Of a stretch of 34,160 nucleotides of DNA, positions 1 to 7,340 are shown piece after piece. The translations under genes and the position numbers were made by a program. Under the pieces are notes generated by a model. That model did no database searches and was not told the origin of the DNA. It saw only the letters and a list, made by a program, of their open reading frames with translations. This DNA is from Sphingobacteriales bacterium TSM_CSS (GTDB lineage: Bacteria; Bacteroidota; Bacteroidia; Chitinophagales; UBA2359): NCBI GenBank assembly GCA_002212985.1, contig NBMY01000075.1:1-34160 (forward strand), written 5' to 3'. The first letter of the stretch is position 1; each line of letters starts with the position of its first letter.

Positions 1-735
1 ATTATTTTTGAAATATGGCTGAAGCCATTGGGATGCATAATTTCAATTGCCTCCAAATTCAATTGCCTCCAGATAAATCTGGAGAACAATTAAAATGCAA
101 ATTCATAATGGCTTTAGCCGAAATTTTAATTGGGTTGGATTTCCCCGACTGCCGGAATTATAACCATCGGAATGGGCTAAAGCCACATTCCAATTTATAT
201 CAATAGGATTATTTTTGAAATATGGCTGAAGCCATGGGATGCTAAAAATTTTTGAATTGCCCACAGATTTCAATTGCCTCCAGATAAATCTGGAGAACAA
301 TTAAAATGCAAATTCATAATGGCTTTAGCCGAAATTTTAATTGGGTTGGATTTCCCCGCCTGCCGGAATTATAACCATCGGAATGGGCTAAAGCCACATT
401 CCTATTTAAATCAATATGATTATTTTTGAAATATGGCTGAAGCCATGGGAAGCTAAAAATTTTTGAATTGCCCACAGATTTGAATTGCCTCCAGATTTAT
501 CTGGAGAACAACTAAAATGCAAATTCATAATGGCTTTAGCCGAAATTTTAATTGGGTTGGATTTCCCCGCCTGCCCGAATACATAACCATCTAAAGCCAC
601 ATTCCTATTCAAATCAATAGGATTATTTTTGAAATATGGCTGAAGCCATGAGGATGCATAATTTCAATTGCCTCCAGATTTATCTGGAGGAAAAATAAAT
701 GGCAAATCCATTATGGCTTTAGCCAAAATGCTAAT
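1..735. repeat. Tandem array of hairpin-rich ~205-bp repeats (REP/BIME-like)
   Basis: Four head-to-tail units begin at 1, 208, 419 and 622, each opening with ATTATTTTTGAAATATGGCT; spacings are 207, 211 and 203 bp and the fourth unit is cut short next to the transposase stop codon. Each full unit carries several small perfect hairpins: ATGGCT-GA-AGCCAT, CTCCAGAT-(AA/TT)-ATCTGGAG, GGCT-TT-AGCC and GGCT-AA-AGCC. Units are nearly identical over long stretches, with small indels. No convincing gene lies here; short reading frames simply run through the repeat. The hairpin composition and the adjoining Y1 transposase resemble REP/BIME arrays associated with RAYT transposases; that link is an inference. 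Confidence 0.85.
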
Positions 736-1168
736 CCTTGAAATGCTGAAACCCATATTTAATAATGAGCTCATCATATTCTTCCTGAAATGTTTTCTTT
801 TTGTGGTGTTCTTCCTGGTTTTTGATATAATTACGAACCCTGTCAATCATGGACTCGGAAACTGAAACGGCAAAATATTCATCTTGCCATTCAAACTTCT
901 CTGTTGTTAAACCATGTTTGTTTATCCAAAATGAGGACTCTCCTTTTATTAATTGCATCACTTTTTGAATGGTTTGGTCAACACCTAATGAAACCAAACA
1001 GTGGCAATGGTCTGCATAGCCATTGACAAAATCAACAAAAATGCCTTTTTTTTGGGCATTGTCTTGTATATGTTTCCAGACCTTTGTACGCAACTCCTTG
1101 TTATCTAAAAACGGATAACGGTTTTTGGTGCTCCACACAAAGTGAATATAAACTTTTACAAATGGCAT
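731..1168 (-). CDS. IS200/IS605-like Y1 transposase (RAYT type)
   Basis: This 145-residue protein matches the Y1 (HUH) single-strand DNA transposase fold. The N-terminal strand motif is HFVWSTKNRYPFL (residues 9-21), the metal-binding HUH-type motif is H54-C55-H56 in DHCHCLV, and the likely nucleophile is Tyr114 in RNYIKNQ. Length is normal for TnpA/RAYT proteins, so it appears intact. Such enzymes cleave and join single-stranded DNA at hairpins. The stop codon lies only 7 bp from the last hairpin of the flanking array, and another copy of the repeat occurs at 3172-3345, which favours a REP-associated transposase over a plain IS200 copy. The start follows AAGGAG, but only 2 bases separate that motif from ATG, too close for a normal ribosome site. 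Confidence 0.85.
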   Translation of the reverse strand: MPFVKVYIHFVWSTKNRYPFLDNKELRTKVWKHIQDNAQKKGIFVDFVNGYADHCHCLVSLGVDQTIQKVMQLIKGESSFWINKHGLTTEKFEWQDEYFAVSVSESMIDRVRNYIKNQEEHHKKKTFQEEYDELIIKYGFQHFKD

Positions 1169-1257
1169 AACTCCTTATTTTTTATTAAAAATAAATGACG
1201 CACATCAATTTGTTAGTTCTTTATCTCCCACCACCTGCTCTTTTTCAAAAAATTTGG

Positions 1258-1275
1258 CTCCGCCTTACGGCGGAG
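1258..1275. other. Perfect 7-bp GC-rich hairpin downstream of TIR-FGE gene
   Basis: CTCCGCC and GGCGGAG are separated by four bases. Read on the minus strand (sense for the TIR-FGE gene) the loop is GTAA, a GNRA-type tetraloop. It lies about 140 bp beyond the TIR-FGE stop and 90 bp before the transposase start. It may be a transcript-end structure or a transposon subterminal hairpin; no clear U-run follows it. Confidence 0.5.
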
Positions 1276-1293
1276 AAGAACTTGCCCAATACC

Positions 1294-1362
1294 GTTTGCC
1301 TTGCAAAAAAAGCACACTGCGCCGCTACCGCTTGGCGCTGTTTTGCTTTTTTTGAGGCAAAC
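1294..1362. repeat. Long imperfect inverted repeat (69-nt stem-loop)
   Basis: The arm at 1294-1314 (GTTTGCCTTGCAAAAAAAGCA) pairs almost completely with 1344-1362, and inside it GCGCC at 1319-1323 pairs with GGCGC at 1334-1338, so one extended hairpin is possible on either strand. It sits between the TIR-FGE stop and the transposase start. It could end the TIR-FGE transcript, since a run of seven T follows on either strand within the arm. It could also be part of the transposase's DNA target. Confidence 0.6.
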
Positions 1363-1413
1363 TCTACCTACCCTACCGGAAGCTTAAAGGAAATGCCGGA
1401 ATAAGCTAACCGT

Positions 1414-1515
1414 TTACTGCGGGACGAAAGCGAGGCGGAAGCCGCAGTGGCTGCGGCTGTTGGGGGTGATGTTGAAGCGGTACGCCACCCGGCAGTACTG
1501 CGGATCGCTGTCCCA
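1414..1515 (-). other. Putative DGR variable region (VR) at the 3' end of the TIR-FGE gene
   Basis: From W523 to the stop codon the sequence shows the pattern of adenine-mutagenised DGR target genes. Residues D524, S525, Y529, Y534, F536, N537, I538, N541, S542, S544, H545 and C546 are encoded by GAC, AGC, TAC, TAC, TTC, AAC, ATC, AAC, AGC, AGC, CAC and TGC. All are NNC codons reachable from AAC by changes at the two adenines only. Framework residues between them (P527, Q528, R531, V532, A533, R535, T539, P540, R543, G547, F548, R549) fit the usual lectin-fold scaffold. The patch is richer in G+C, with C/G third positions, than the A/T-ending codons upstream. No template repeat or reverse transcriptase was found in the window. 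Confidence 0.55.
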
Positions 1516-3081
1516 ACCGCCACCGCGCAAAACACGGAGCGAACCAGTGTCGGGACCTTTGGGATTATTAGCAGGGCTGTTTGTATAATAACCAGCGTCA
1601 TACCAATCGCTACACCATTCCCACACATTACCGCTCATATCATACAGTCCCAATTCATTGGCTTGCTTTTCTCCTACGGGGTGGGTTTTGCTGCCGCTGT
1701 TATCTCTGTACCAAGCTACGCTACCAATATCATTGCTTCCTGCATATTTATAGCCCTTACTCTTATTGCCCCCGCGAGCCGCGTATTCCCATTCCGCTTC
1801 GGTGGGTAATGTGTAATTTTTGCCCGTTTTGCTGCTCAACCATTTGCAAAATTCCATCGCATCGTTCCAAGATATATGAATAACCGGATGACGGTCGTCA
1901 CTTTGCAATTTTCCATTAACATCGTGTCGCCAATTAATACCATCTTTTTTATTCCAATTGCCGTTTTCCCATATATAACTGCCATAACCATCGGTCCTTT
2001 TTTCGGCATCGGTTTTATACCCGCTGTCTTCAATAAATGCTTTAAATTGGGCAAGAGTTACTTCGTACTTGCCAATGTAGTAATTGTTTAGTGTTACTTG
2101 GTACACGGGTTTTTCATCAGCATTTACATCAATGCTGCCCATCATAAAAGTGCCTCCCTCTACCAAGACCATGTCATTTAGTAGTTGTTGTATGGGAGCA
2201 GGGAGTTTTTTTAAGCTTTCTGCTTGCTCTGAGGCTTGGCGTTTGGCTCTTGCCTTTTTTACCAAGTCTTGTAACTGTGTTTCGTAACTGTTTTGCAGTT
2301 CGGGTTTTAGCCCTATCGCCTTTTGTAGTTCGGCTATGGCTTCGGTGTATTTTTGTTGCGTTTCGTATTTTTGGGCGCGTTGCAGGTGGTCGGTAACCTG
2401 TAATTCTTCTGTACAGTCGTCTATACGTTGCTGTATTGCTTCTCGTGTTGGTTTAAAGCCGTTTTGGTGTTGTTTTAGGGCTTCGTTATAAAGGCGGCGG
2501 GCTTCTTTCCATCCTTTTTGTTCATAGGCTTCCTCGGCTTGGTGGCATGCTTCTATAAATAAAGTTAAGGGCGAAGGAGTTGAGTTGTGTATTTCTTCGG
2601 TTGTAACAATAGGTATCGGTGCAGGAGGAGATACCTTTTGCAAACTTTTCACCAATTCCACCAATCCCTCTAAAACACTATCCAATGCTTCCTCTTGGTT
2701 GCCCCAAGTAGTAATAGGTTTACCATCCTTGGGCAGGGCTTGCAGGGCGGCGAGTTCGGTGTATTTCCAGCCGCAAGGTTTTAAGATGATAGGCACCACA
2801 ATGCAACTGCCTTTGTGGTGTCGCTCCAATGCATCGGCTTTTTCTTTTTCCCAAAAATAATCGGAAGCTATGGCATCGGCACTCATCAATAGCAATATGA
2901 TGTCGGCGGCGTGCAGGTTGTCTTTAATGCTCTGTTCCCATTTTTCGCCGGGCATAATTATTCCATCATACCACATCTTGATGTCGTTGCGGCGTTCTAA
3001 GGGGCGCAAAAACACCCGTAGTAGCTTCAATAGTAGTTCATCTTCGCGGGCGTAGGCTATAAATATTTTAGTGGGGGTCAT
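1414..3081 (-). CDS. TIR-TPR-FGE fusion protein, candidate DGR target
   Basis: The protein has 555 residues in three parts. Residues 1-148 form a TIR domain of the bacterial TIR_2 kind: FIAYAREDE, then ASDYFWEKE with E80 at the position of the NADase glutamate, then a PIILKPCGW strand. Residues 171-290 are helical with two TPR-like repeats (around 182-206 and 236-262). Residues 303-555 form a formylglycine-generating-enzyme/sulfatase-modifying fold: VEGGTFMMGS, LPTEAEWEYAARGG, GLYDMSGNVWEWCSDWY, RVLRGGGW and a final GFRLAF. The first of the paired active-site cysteines of true FGEs is absent at the RGGGW-D position, so the domain probably binds ligand rather than oxidising cysteine. The last 33 codons look like a DGR variable region (separate entry). 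No signal peptide is present, so it is likely cytoplasmic. A NAD-cleaving or signalling role for TIR is family knowledge, not shown here. Confidence 0.9.
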   Translation of the reverse strand: MTPTKIFIAYAREDELLLKLLRVFLRPLERRNDIKMWYDGIIMPGEKWEQSIKDNLHAADIILLLMSADAIASDYFWEKEKADALERHHKGSCIVVPIILKPCGWKYTELAALQALPKDGKPITTWGNQEEALDSVLEGLVELVKSLQKVSPPAPIPIVTTEEIHNSTPSPLTLFIEACHQAEEAYEQKGWKEARRLYNEALKQHQNGFKPTREAIQQRIDDCTEELQVTDHLQRAQKYETQQKYTEAIAELQKAIGLKPELQNSYETQLQDLVKKARAKRQASEQAESLKKLPAPIQQLLNDMVLVEGGTFMMGSIDVNADEKPVYQVTLNNYYIGKYEVTLAQFKAFIEDSGYKTDAEKRTDGYGSYIWENGNWNKKDGINWRHDVNGKLQSDDRHPVIHISWNDAMEFCKWLSSKTGKNYTLPTEAEWEYAARGGNKSKGYKYAGSNDIGSVAWYRDNSGSKTHPVGEKQANELGLYDMSGNVWEWCSDWYDAGYYTNSPANNPKGPDTGSLRVLRGGGWDSDPQYCRVAYRFNITPNSRSHCGFRLAFVPQ

Positions 3082-3111
3082 GCTTAGGTCAACTTATCCT
3101 AACTAAAAGGG

Positions 3112-3119
3112 CAAAAATA
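3112..3119 (-). promoter_or_regulatory. -7 promoter element for TIR-FGE gene
   Basis: On the minus strand this reads TATTTTTG, an exact match to the Bacteroidota -7 consensus TAnnTTTG, 30 bp before the ATG at 3081. No good -33 TTTG is seen at the proper distance, so strength is uncertain. Confidence 0.4.
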
Positions 3120-3171
3120 CAGTTTTATGTTTAGTTAACTTGCATAAAAATTAATAAATTAACAGAATATT

Positions 3172-3345
3172 GGAATGGGCTAAAGCCACATTCCAATTTA
3201 TATCAATAGGATTATTTTTCTAAATATGGCTAAAGCCATTGGAGGATGTCCATAATTTCAATTAAACTCATATTTCAATTGCCTCCAGATTTATCTGGGA
3301 GGACAAATAAAATTCTGCCATATAGCTTTAGCTTCATGCAAATCT
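3172..3345. repeat. Second, diverged copy of the hairpin repeat
   Basis: The stretch from GGAATGGGCTAAAGCCACATTCC matches the tail of unit 1 of the left array (about 170-207). It then runs into a unit head with the same hairpins: TGGCT-AA-AGCCA near 3227 and a CCTCCAGAT/ATCTGG(G)AGG hairpin near 3282-3302 with a one-base insertion. It has the same orientation as the array at 1-735, so the transposase and the TIR-FGE gene are bracketed by direct copies. It is more diverged than the left units and fades out by about 3345. No gene is seen between here and 3470. Confidence 0.75.
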
Positions 3346-3470
3346 ACAATTCATCTTCTCCAAAATCCAGCTACCCCGCGCATAGTTTTAGCTTTGAATT
3401 ATATACCCCACTCACAAGGCACAGCCTTGCGCAGGTAAGCGGCACAAAACCAAGGTACAAAAAGTGAAAT

Positions 3471-4277
3471 TTACCCCATTCCATCGGGTCTTTTCTGGTT
3501 AAACACCCGGAGCATCATTTTAATATCTTCCAATTGTTCTTTCAACTCCTGTTGTTCTTTATACAGCCAGCCCACTGCAGCAATAAGCAGCACCAGTACA
3601 ATGGTAGAAATAACAGATGCCAAACTGGCGCCTGTTCCCGGCTTGCTGCTGTCTGAAACTTCGGTTACCTGACCATCGTTGGCCTGGTTGGCGGTGCCGG
3701 TTTCGGCAGGTTCAACGGTGCGGGGTTGGGGTTTATCGGGGGCAGGGCGGGTTTTTGCTTTTTCGCCGCCATAGGTATTTTGACCAATTTCCAACAGGGC
3801 ATTATTTACAATTACGGCTACTTCCTGCTCCAAACTTGCCGATGTTTGGTTGAAATCTTTGCATATACTGTTGCCCGATTTTGCATATTTATCGCATAAA
3901 TCGCTGTAAGATTGCACCGCAAGGGTTGCCAGATTGTCTAAGGTGGTTTCAAACAATACATACTCGCTGGGGTTATCTACTTTTGTTTTGTAGTTGTTAA
4001 CCTTGCTCAGTATGTCTAAAATATCTTGCTTGTACCCTTTGGTTTTGTTTTCCTGTACTTTGCGCACTTCCTTAACTACCGCCTCGTAGGTACAATCTTT
4101 TATTCCTCTTGCAAGAGAGGCCCGTTCAAAACTGATGAGCATTTTTTTGGCAAGTACGCAGTTAACATCATCAACGGCTTGCTTATAATCGGTTATCTGT
4201 TGCTGTGCCAAAACAGGTAGCCCGCTAAGCGTTAAAAGCAGGGCAAAATAAACAAAACAAAGCTTGTGCATAGTCAT
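3471..4277 (-). CDS. Unknown envelope protein: signal peptide, helical domain, C-terminal TM and coiled coil
   Basis: Family not recognised. The 268-residue product starts with a signal peptide (hydrophobic 6-22, likely cleavage after VLA at 22-24). A mostly helical domain with several cysteines (C40, C62, C128, C139) follows to about residue 170, then a Pro/Thr-rich low-complexity linker (172-215). One transmembrane helix lies at about 219-239, and a short charged coiled coil (EQQELKEQLEDIKMMLRVFN) ends in a basic tail. The topology suggests a single-pass inner-membrane protein with its main domain in the periplasm and a small cytoplasmic coiled coil. An alternative start two codons in (4271) is equally possible. 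It lies downstream of the channel gene, separated by a likely terminator, so it probably has its own promoter. Confidence 0.7.
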   Translation of the reverse strand: MTMHKLCFVYFALLLTLSGLPVLAQQQITDYKQAVDDVNCVLAKKMLISFERASLARGIKDCTYEAVVKEVRKVQENKTKGYKQDILDILSKVNNYKTKVDNPSEYVLFETTLDNLATLAVQSYSDLCDKYAKSGNSICKDFNQTSASLEQEVAVIVNNALLEIGQNTYGGEKAKTRPAPDKPQPRTVEPAETGTANQANDGQVTEVSDSSKPGTGASLASVISTIVLVLLIAAVGWLYKEQQELKEQLEDIKMMLRVFNQKRPDGMG

Positions 4278-4365
4278 ACCAAAATAATTGTATGGGCAGA
4301 GTATCCCGAATGTTGGTTTAAATTTTTATAAGTGGCGCTTTGTTTGGCAAAAATGCGCAATTTTT

Positions 4366-4444
4366 ACATAAAAACAACACAGCAAAGCCAAAAAGTGTTT
4401 GGGATGCCGCACAAAACGGCCGCTGTTGCAACCTGTTGCTGTGT
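4366..4444 (-). terminator. Probable terminator after the K+ channel gene
   Basis: On the minus strand ACACAGCAA (4436-4444) can pair with TTGCTGTGT (4377-4385), and a T-rich stretch TTGTTTTT follows immediately. The loop is long (about 50 nt) and itself structured, so efficiency is uncertain. Confidence 0.4.
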
Positions 4445-4474
4445 GCAAACCTGTAACTTCGGTATATTCTGCTT

Positions 4475-5452
4475 TTAACTTACCGTTTCATAGCGGTTCA
4501 TTGCGCCCAAATCCATGATGGTATTGCCTGTTTCCGATGGGTAAAACGGCGTTACAAATCTGGCATTCCATACAATTTCGTCCCACTTGTAGGAGGTTGG
4601 ACTATATACTTCCTGGGCAAATGAGTCGTCATAACCTTTTATAAGTACCAGAAACTCGGCATCTAAGTTTTTTAAATCTGCTGCCGTTTTGCCATATAAG
4701 GGGCTTTCGGGTGTTATGGGATGTACAATTGTCCAGTTAAGCGGAAAAAAGAATATACGGTTAGCGGTAAGGTCAATTTGGTAATAGCGGCGTTTAGGCG
4801 TTTGGTTTACCATTTCCAAAGTACTCAAAATAACATTGGCTTCGAGATTTACCAACTGGTTGCTGCGTTCATTGGCCAGTCTGAACTGAAAACTCCACCC
4901 ATCTTCAAAAGGAGCTATCACGGCGTTTTGACTAAAAAGGATTTTTGCCGATGGTCTGGAAAACCGCCCGTACAGCAACCCTGTTGCAAGTGCAAAGCCC
5001 ATAACGCCGGTTAATGCCTCGAAAGAGGAAATTGCCCCGGCTGCCACCGATTGAGGAGCCATGCCGCCATACCCGACAGTGGTAAACGTTTGTACGCTGA
5101 AAAAAAAGGCATGGTAAAAATGGGTGCTCCAAATGCCCGTATCGGTTCCGTTAATGTTTTCTATGCCTATGTAAAGGTAAAGCAGGGCAAAAAAACTGTT
5201 TACCCCCAAAAACACCAGCAACACCAAAAGGTAAAACTGCCACCACGGAGCCGCAAGTAAATGCTGGTACAAACTCAGCGCATTCCACTCCGAGCTTCCA
5301 ATGCGCTGAATGTTAAAACTGCCGTTTTTGTTGAGCAGGCGTTTACCCTGTGTTTTGGAACTAAAACCCCAATCTTCAGATAAACGCTGCTGTTGCGAGG
5401 GTTCCTCTGCAAACGGGCTATTTCTGTAAATACCTTTTAAACTTCTTGCCAT
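4475..5452 (-). CDS. KirBac-type inward-rectifier potassium channel
   Basis: A 325-residue two-TM channel. A cytoplasmic N-terminus with an amphipathic slide-helix region (about 55-70) precedes TM1 (72-95). The pore loop carries the K+ selectivity filter TVGYGG at 125-130, and TM2 (about 135-162) leads into a beta-rich C-terminal Kir domain (about 170-310). Length and order match bacterial Kir channels, which pass potassium through a tetramer in the inner membrane. I chose the ATG at 5452 (MARSLKG) because related proteins begin near this point and it leaves a 19-bp gap after the upstream lipoprotein gene. An ATG at 5491 would overlap that gene by 20 bp. The close spacing suggests co-transcription with the lipoprotein gene. 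Confidence 0.88.
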   Translation of the reverse strand: MARSLKGIYRNSPFAEEPSQQQRLSEDWGFSSKTQGKRLLNKNGSFNIQRIGSSEWNALSLYQHLLAAPWWQFYLLVLLVFLGVNSFFALLYLYIGIENINGTDTGIWSTHFYHAFFFSVQTFTTVGYGGMAPQSVAAGAISSFEALTGVMGFALATGLLYGRFSRPSAKILFSQNAVIAPFEDGWSFQFRLANERSNQLVNLEANVILSTLEMVNQTPKRRYYQIDLTANRIFFFPLNWTIVHPITPESPLYGKTAADLKNLDAEFLVLIKGYDDSFAQEVYSPTSYKWDEIVWNARFVTPFYPSETGNTIMDLGAMNRYETVS

Positions 5453-5471
5453 CTTGAATTTTGGATAACTA

Positions 5472-6101
5472 CTACATGGCTGCCATTTCACTTAAAGGCA
5501 TTAATTTGGCAACCGATTTCACCAACTCTGTGTCTTTTTGGTTGGTTGCCTGTATTTTCACCAAAAAACGCTCGCCTACTCCCAACAAAATACCGGCTTC
5601 CTTGTTTGCTTTGTCGTAGGTTTCCATAGCGCCCACATCAGGAATGCCCATATTGAGCGATTTCATGGATTGTTCGTTGTTTTCAAAAGTTACGTTGGCT
5701 TTAATCATGGCGGTTGCCATGGTAAACAAAGAAGGTACGCCATTGTAATCGTTAATAATAATGGTAAGCTCTTCATTGCCCGATTTATAGCGCTGCTGAG
5801 TCATAGAAAAACTCATGCCTTGTGCGCCTACGGTTTGTCCTTCGGGTTGGCCATCGGGAGTAAAGTTATTGACTTGTTTGGGTAAATAGTCTTTCAATTT
5901 GTCAAAATGAATAGGTATGGTATCGCCCTTTGCGCGGCGTGCCTCCATTTTTTTGCTACCTTCCTCAATGGCTTTTTGCATATTTTCGCCGGCTTTTTTC
6001 AGTTCCTGTCCTAATTCAATGTTTTCTTTTGTTTCCTTGGCCTGTTTACAACCGTACATCAAAAATACGGACACAATAAGTAGAAAAATAAGACTTTTCA
6101 T
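5472..6101 (-). CDS. Uncharacterised lipoprotein
   Basis: A 209-residue product whose N-terminus (MKSLIFLLIVSVFLMYGC) is a typical lipoprotein signal with lipobox cysteine C18. A charged helical segment (about 19-60) precedes a compact domain containing FTPDGQPEGQ, SMTQQRYKSGNEELTIIINDYNG and a Met-rich helix. I do not recognise a named family. The frame runs further upstream to an ATG at 6170, but that extension has no sensible signal peptide, so the ATG at 6101 is preferred. A partial -7 match (TTATTTTG, about 6123-6130 on the minus strand) lies just upstream. It is probably anchored to a membrane leaflet and transcribed with the following K+ channel gene; a functional link to the channel is only suggested by position. 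Confidence 0.75.
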   Translation of the reverse strand: MKSLIFLLIVSVFLMYGCKQAKETKENIELGQELKKAGENMQKAIEEGSKKMEARRAKGDTIPIHFDKLKDYLPKQVNNFTPDGQPEGQTVGAQGMSFSMTQQRYKSGNEELTIIINDYNGVPSLFTMATAMIKANVTFENNEQSMKSLNMGIPDVGAMETYDKANKEAGILLGVGERFLVKIQATNQKDTELVKSVAKLMPLSEMAAM

Positions 6102-6300
6102 GGTTTGAATGTTTAATTTTGTGGCAAAATAAACGGCAGTTGTTAAAAAAATGCAACAACCTTGTAACAAATGTACAACTATTTTGCCGTTTTTTTACCA
6201 AGGGCACGGCACTTAGTCTTTCATTTGTAACTGGCAACCTGTTCTTTTCAACCACAACTACATCTCAACTGTTTAGTAAATATCTCATGATAAAACCTAC

Positions 6301-7290
6301 ATGTATTCATCAATGGAACAACAACAAGCAGAAAAAGTAAAATGCCTCATTATTGGTTCGGGTCCGGCAGGTTATACGGCTGCCATTTATGCCGCACGTG
6401 CCAACCTTAAACCCGTATTATACACCGGTGTAGAAGTTGGCGGACAACTGATGCAGACAACCGAAGTAGAAAATTTTCCGGGTTACCCCGATGGTATTTT
6501 GGGTCCCGAAATGATGACTGACCTGCAAAAGCAAGCCGAAAGAATGGGAACCGACATTCGGTTTGGCTATGTAACTTCGGTAGATTTTTCGGGTAAGTTG
6601 CACAAAGTGGTGGTAGATGAAACCACCCAAATATATGCCGAAGCCGTGATTATTGCCACAGGCGCATCGGCAAAATGGCTGGGTTTACCCTCCGAACAAC
6701 GACTGAACGGCAGCGGTGTTTCTGCCTGTGCAGTTTGCGATGGCTTTTTTTACCGCGGTATGGACGTGGCAGTAGTGGGCGCCGGCGATACTGCCTGCGA
6801 AGAAGCCCTGTACCTCAGCAACCTCTGCCCGAAGGTACACATGCTGGTACGGCGAGATGAAATGCGTGCCTCCAAAATAATGCAGGAACGGGTAAAGGCC
6901 AAATCAAATATTCTTGTTCACTGGAATACCGAAACCGAAGAAATTTTGGGCGAAAACACGGTTACCGGTGTACGCGTACTCAATAGCCGCACCAATCAGA
7001 CAACCGAAATTCCTATTCAGGGATTTTTTGTAGCCATAGGCCACAAACCCAATACCGATATTTTTAAGGGCTGGTTAGATATGGATGCAGAAGGCTACCT
7101 CCTAACCAAAAGCGGAAGTTCGCATACCAATGTAGAGGGCGTTTTTGCATCGGGCGATGCGCAGGATAAAATTTACCGGCAGGCTGTTACCGCAGCAGGC
7201 AGCGGTTGTATGGCCGCCTTAGATGCCGAGCGCTACCTTTCGCACAAAGAATTTATGGAATCGCATAACTGGACAGCAGTTTCGCATTAA
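6301..7290 (+). CDS. trxB: Thioredoxin reductase
   Basis: A 329-residue FAD/NADPH-dependent disulfide reductase that keeps thioredoxin reduced in the cytoplasm. The FAD-binding motif GSGPAG is at 19-24, the redox-active CAVC at 143-146, the NADPH-binding motif GAGDTA at 160-165, and the second FAD motif (GVFASGDAQD) lies near the C-terminus. The length is normal for the low-molecular-weight TrxB class. The start could be the ATG at 6301 or the one at 6313 (MEQQQ). It is divergent from the lipoprotein gene, with about 200 bp between them that must hold both promoters. The next gene follows after 50 bp on the same strand. Confidence 0.95.
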   Translation: MYSSMEQQQAEKVKCLIIGSGPAGYTAAIYAARANLKPVLYTGVEVGGQLMQTTEVENFPGYPDGILGPEMMTDLQKQAERMGTDIRFGYVTSVDFSGKLHKVVVDETTQIYAEAVIIATGASAKWLGLPSEQRLNGSGVSACAVCDGFFYRGMDVAVVGAGDTACEEALYLSNLCPKVHMLVRRDEMRASKIMQERVKAKSNILVHWNTETEEILGENTVTGVRVLNSRTNQTTEIPIQGFFVAIGHKPNTDIFKGWLDMDAEGYLLTKSGSSHTNVEGVFASGDAQDKIYRQAVTAAGSGCMAALDAERYLSHKEFMESHNWTAVSH

Positions 7291-7340
7291 TTAATGATAC
7301 CTTGTTTTAGCCGGTTTACAACCCGCCAAATTTCGTAAGA

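Noticed and set aside
1..735. CRISPR-like regular repeats
   Set aside because: Units are about 205 bp, nearly identical throughout, with no short repeat/unique spacer alternation and no cas genes nearby.
1195..1404. Short plus-strand frame in the gap before the TIR-FGE gene
   Set aside because: It runs through two stem-loops and shows no protein-like composition; the DNA structure explains the region better.
1447..1809. Plus-strand open frame opposite the FGE domain
   Set aside because: It is antisense to a protein with clear domains over this span and has no family features of its own.
1414..3081. Active formylglycine-generating enzyme
   Set aside because: The first active-site cysteine is replaced in RGGGWDS, there is no sulfatase gene nearby, and the tail shows a variable-region pattern, so a binding role is more likely.
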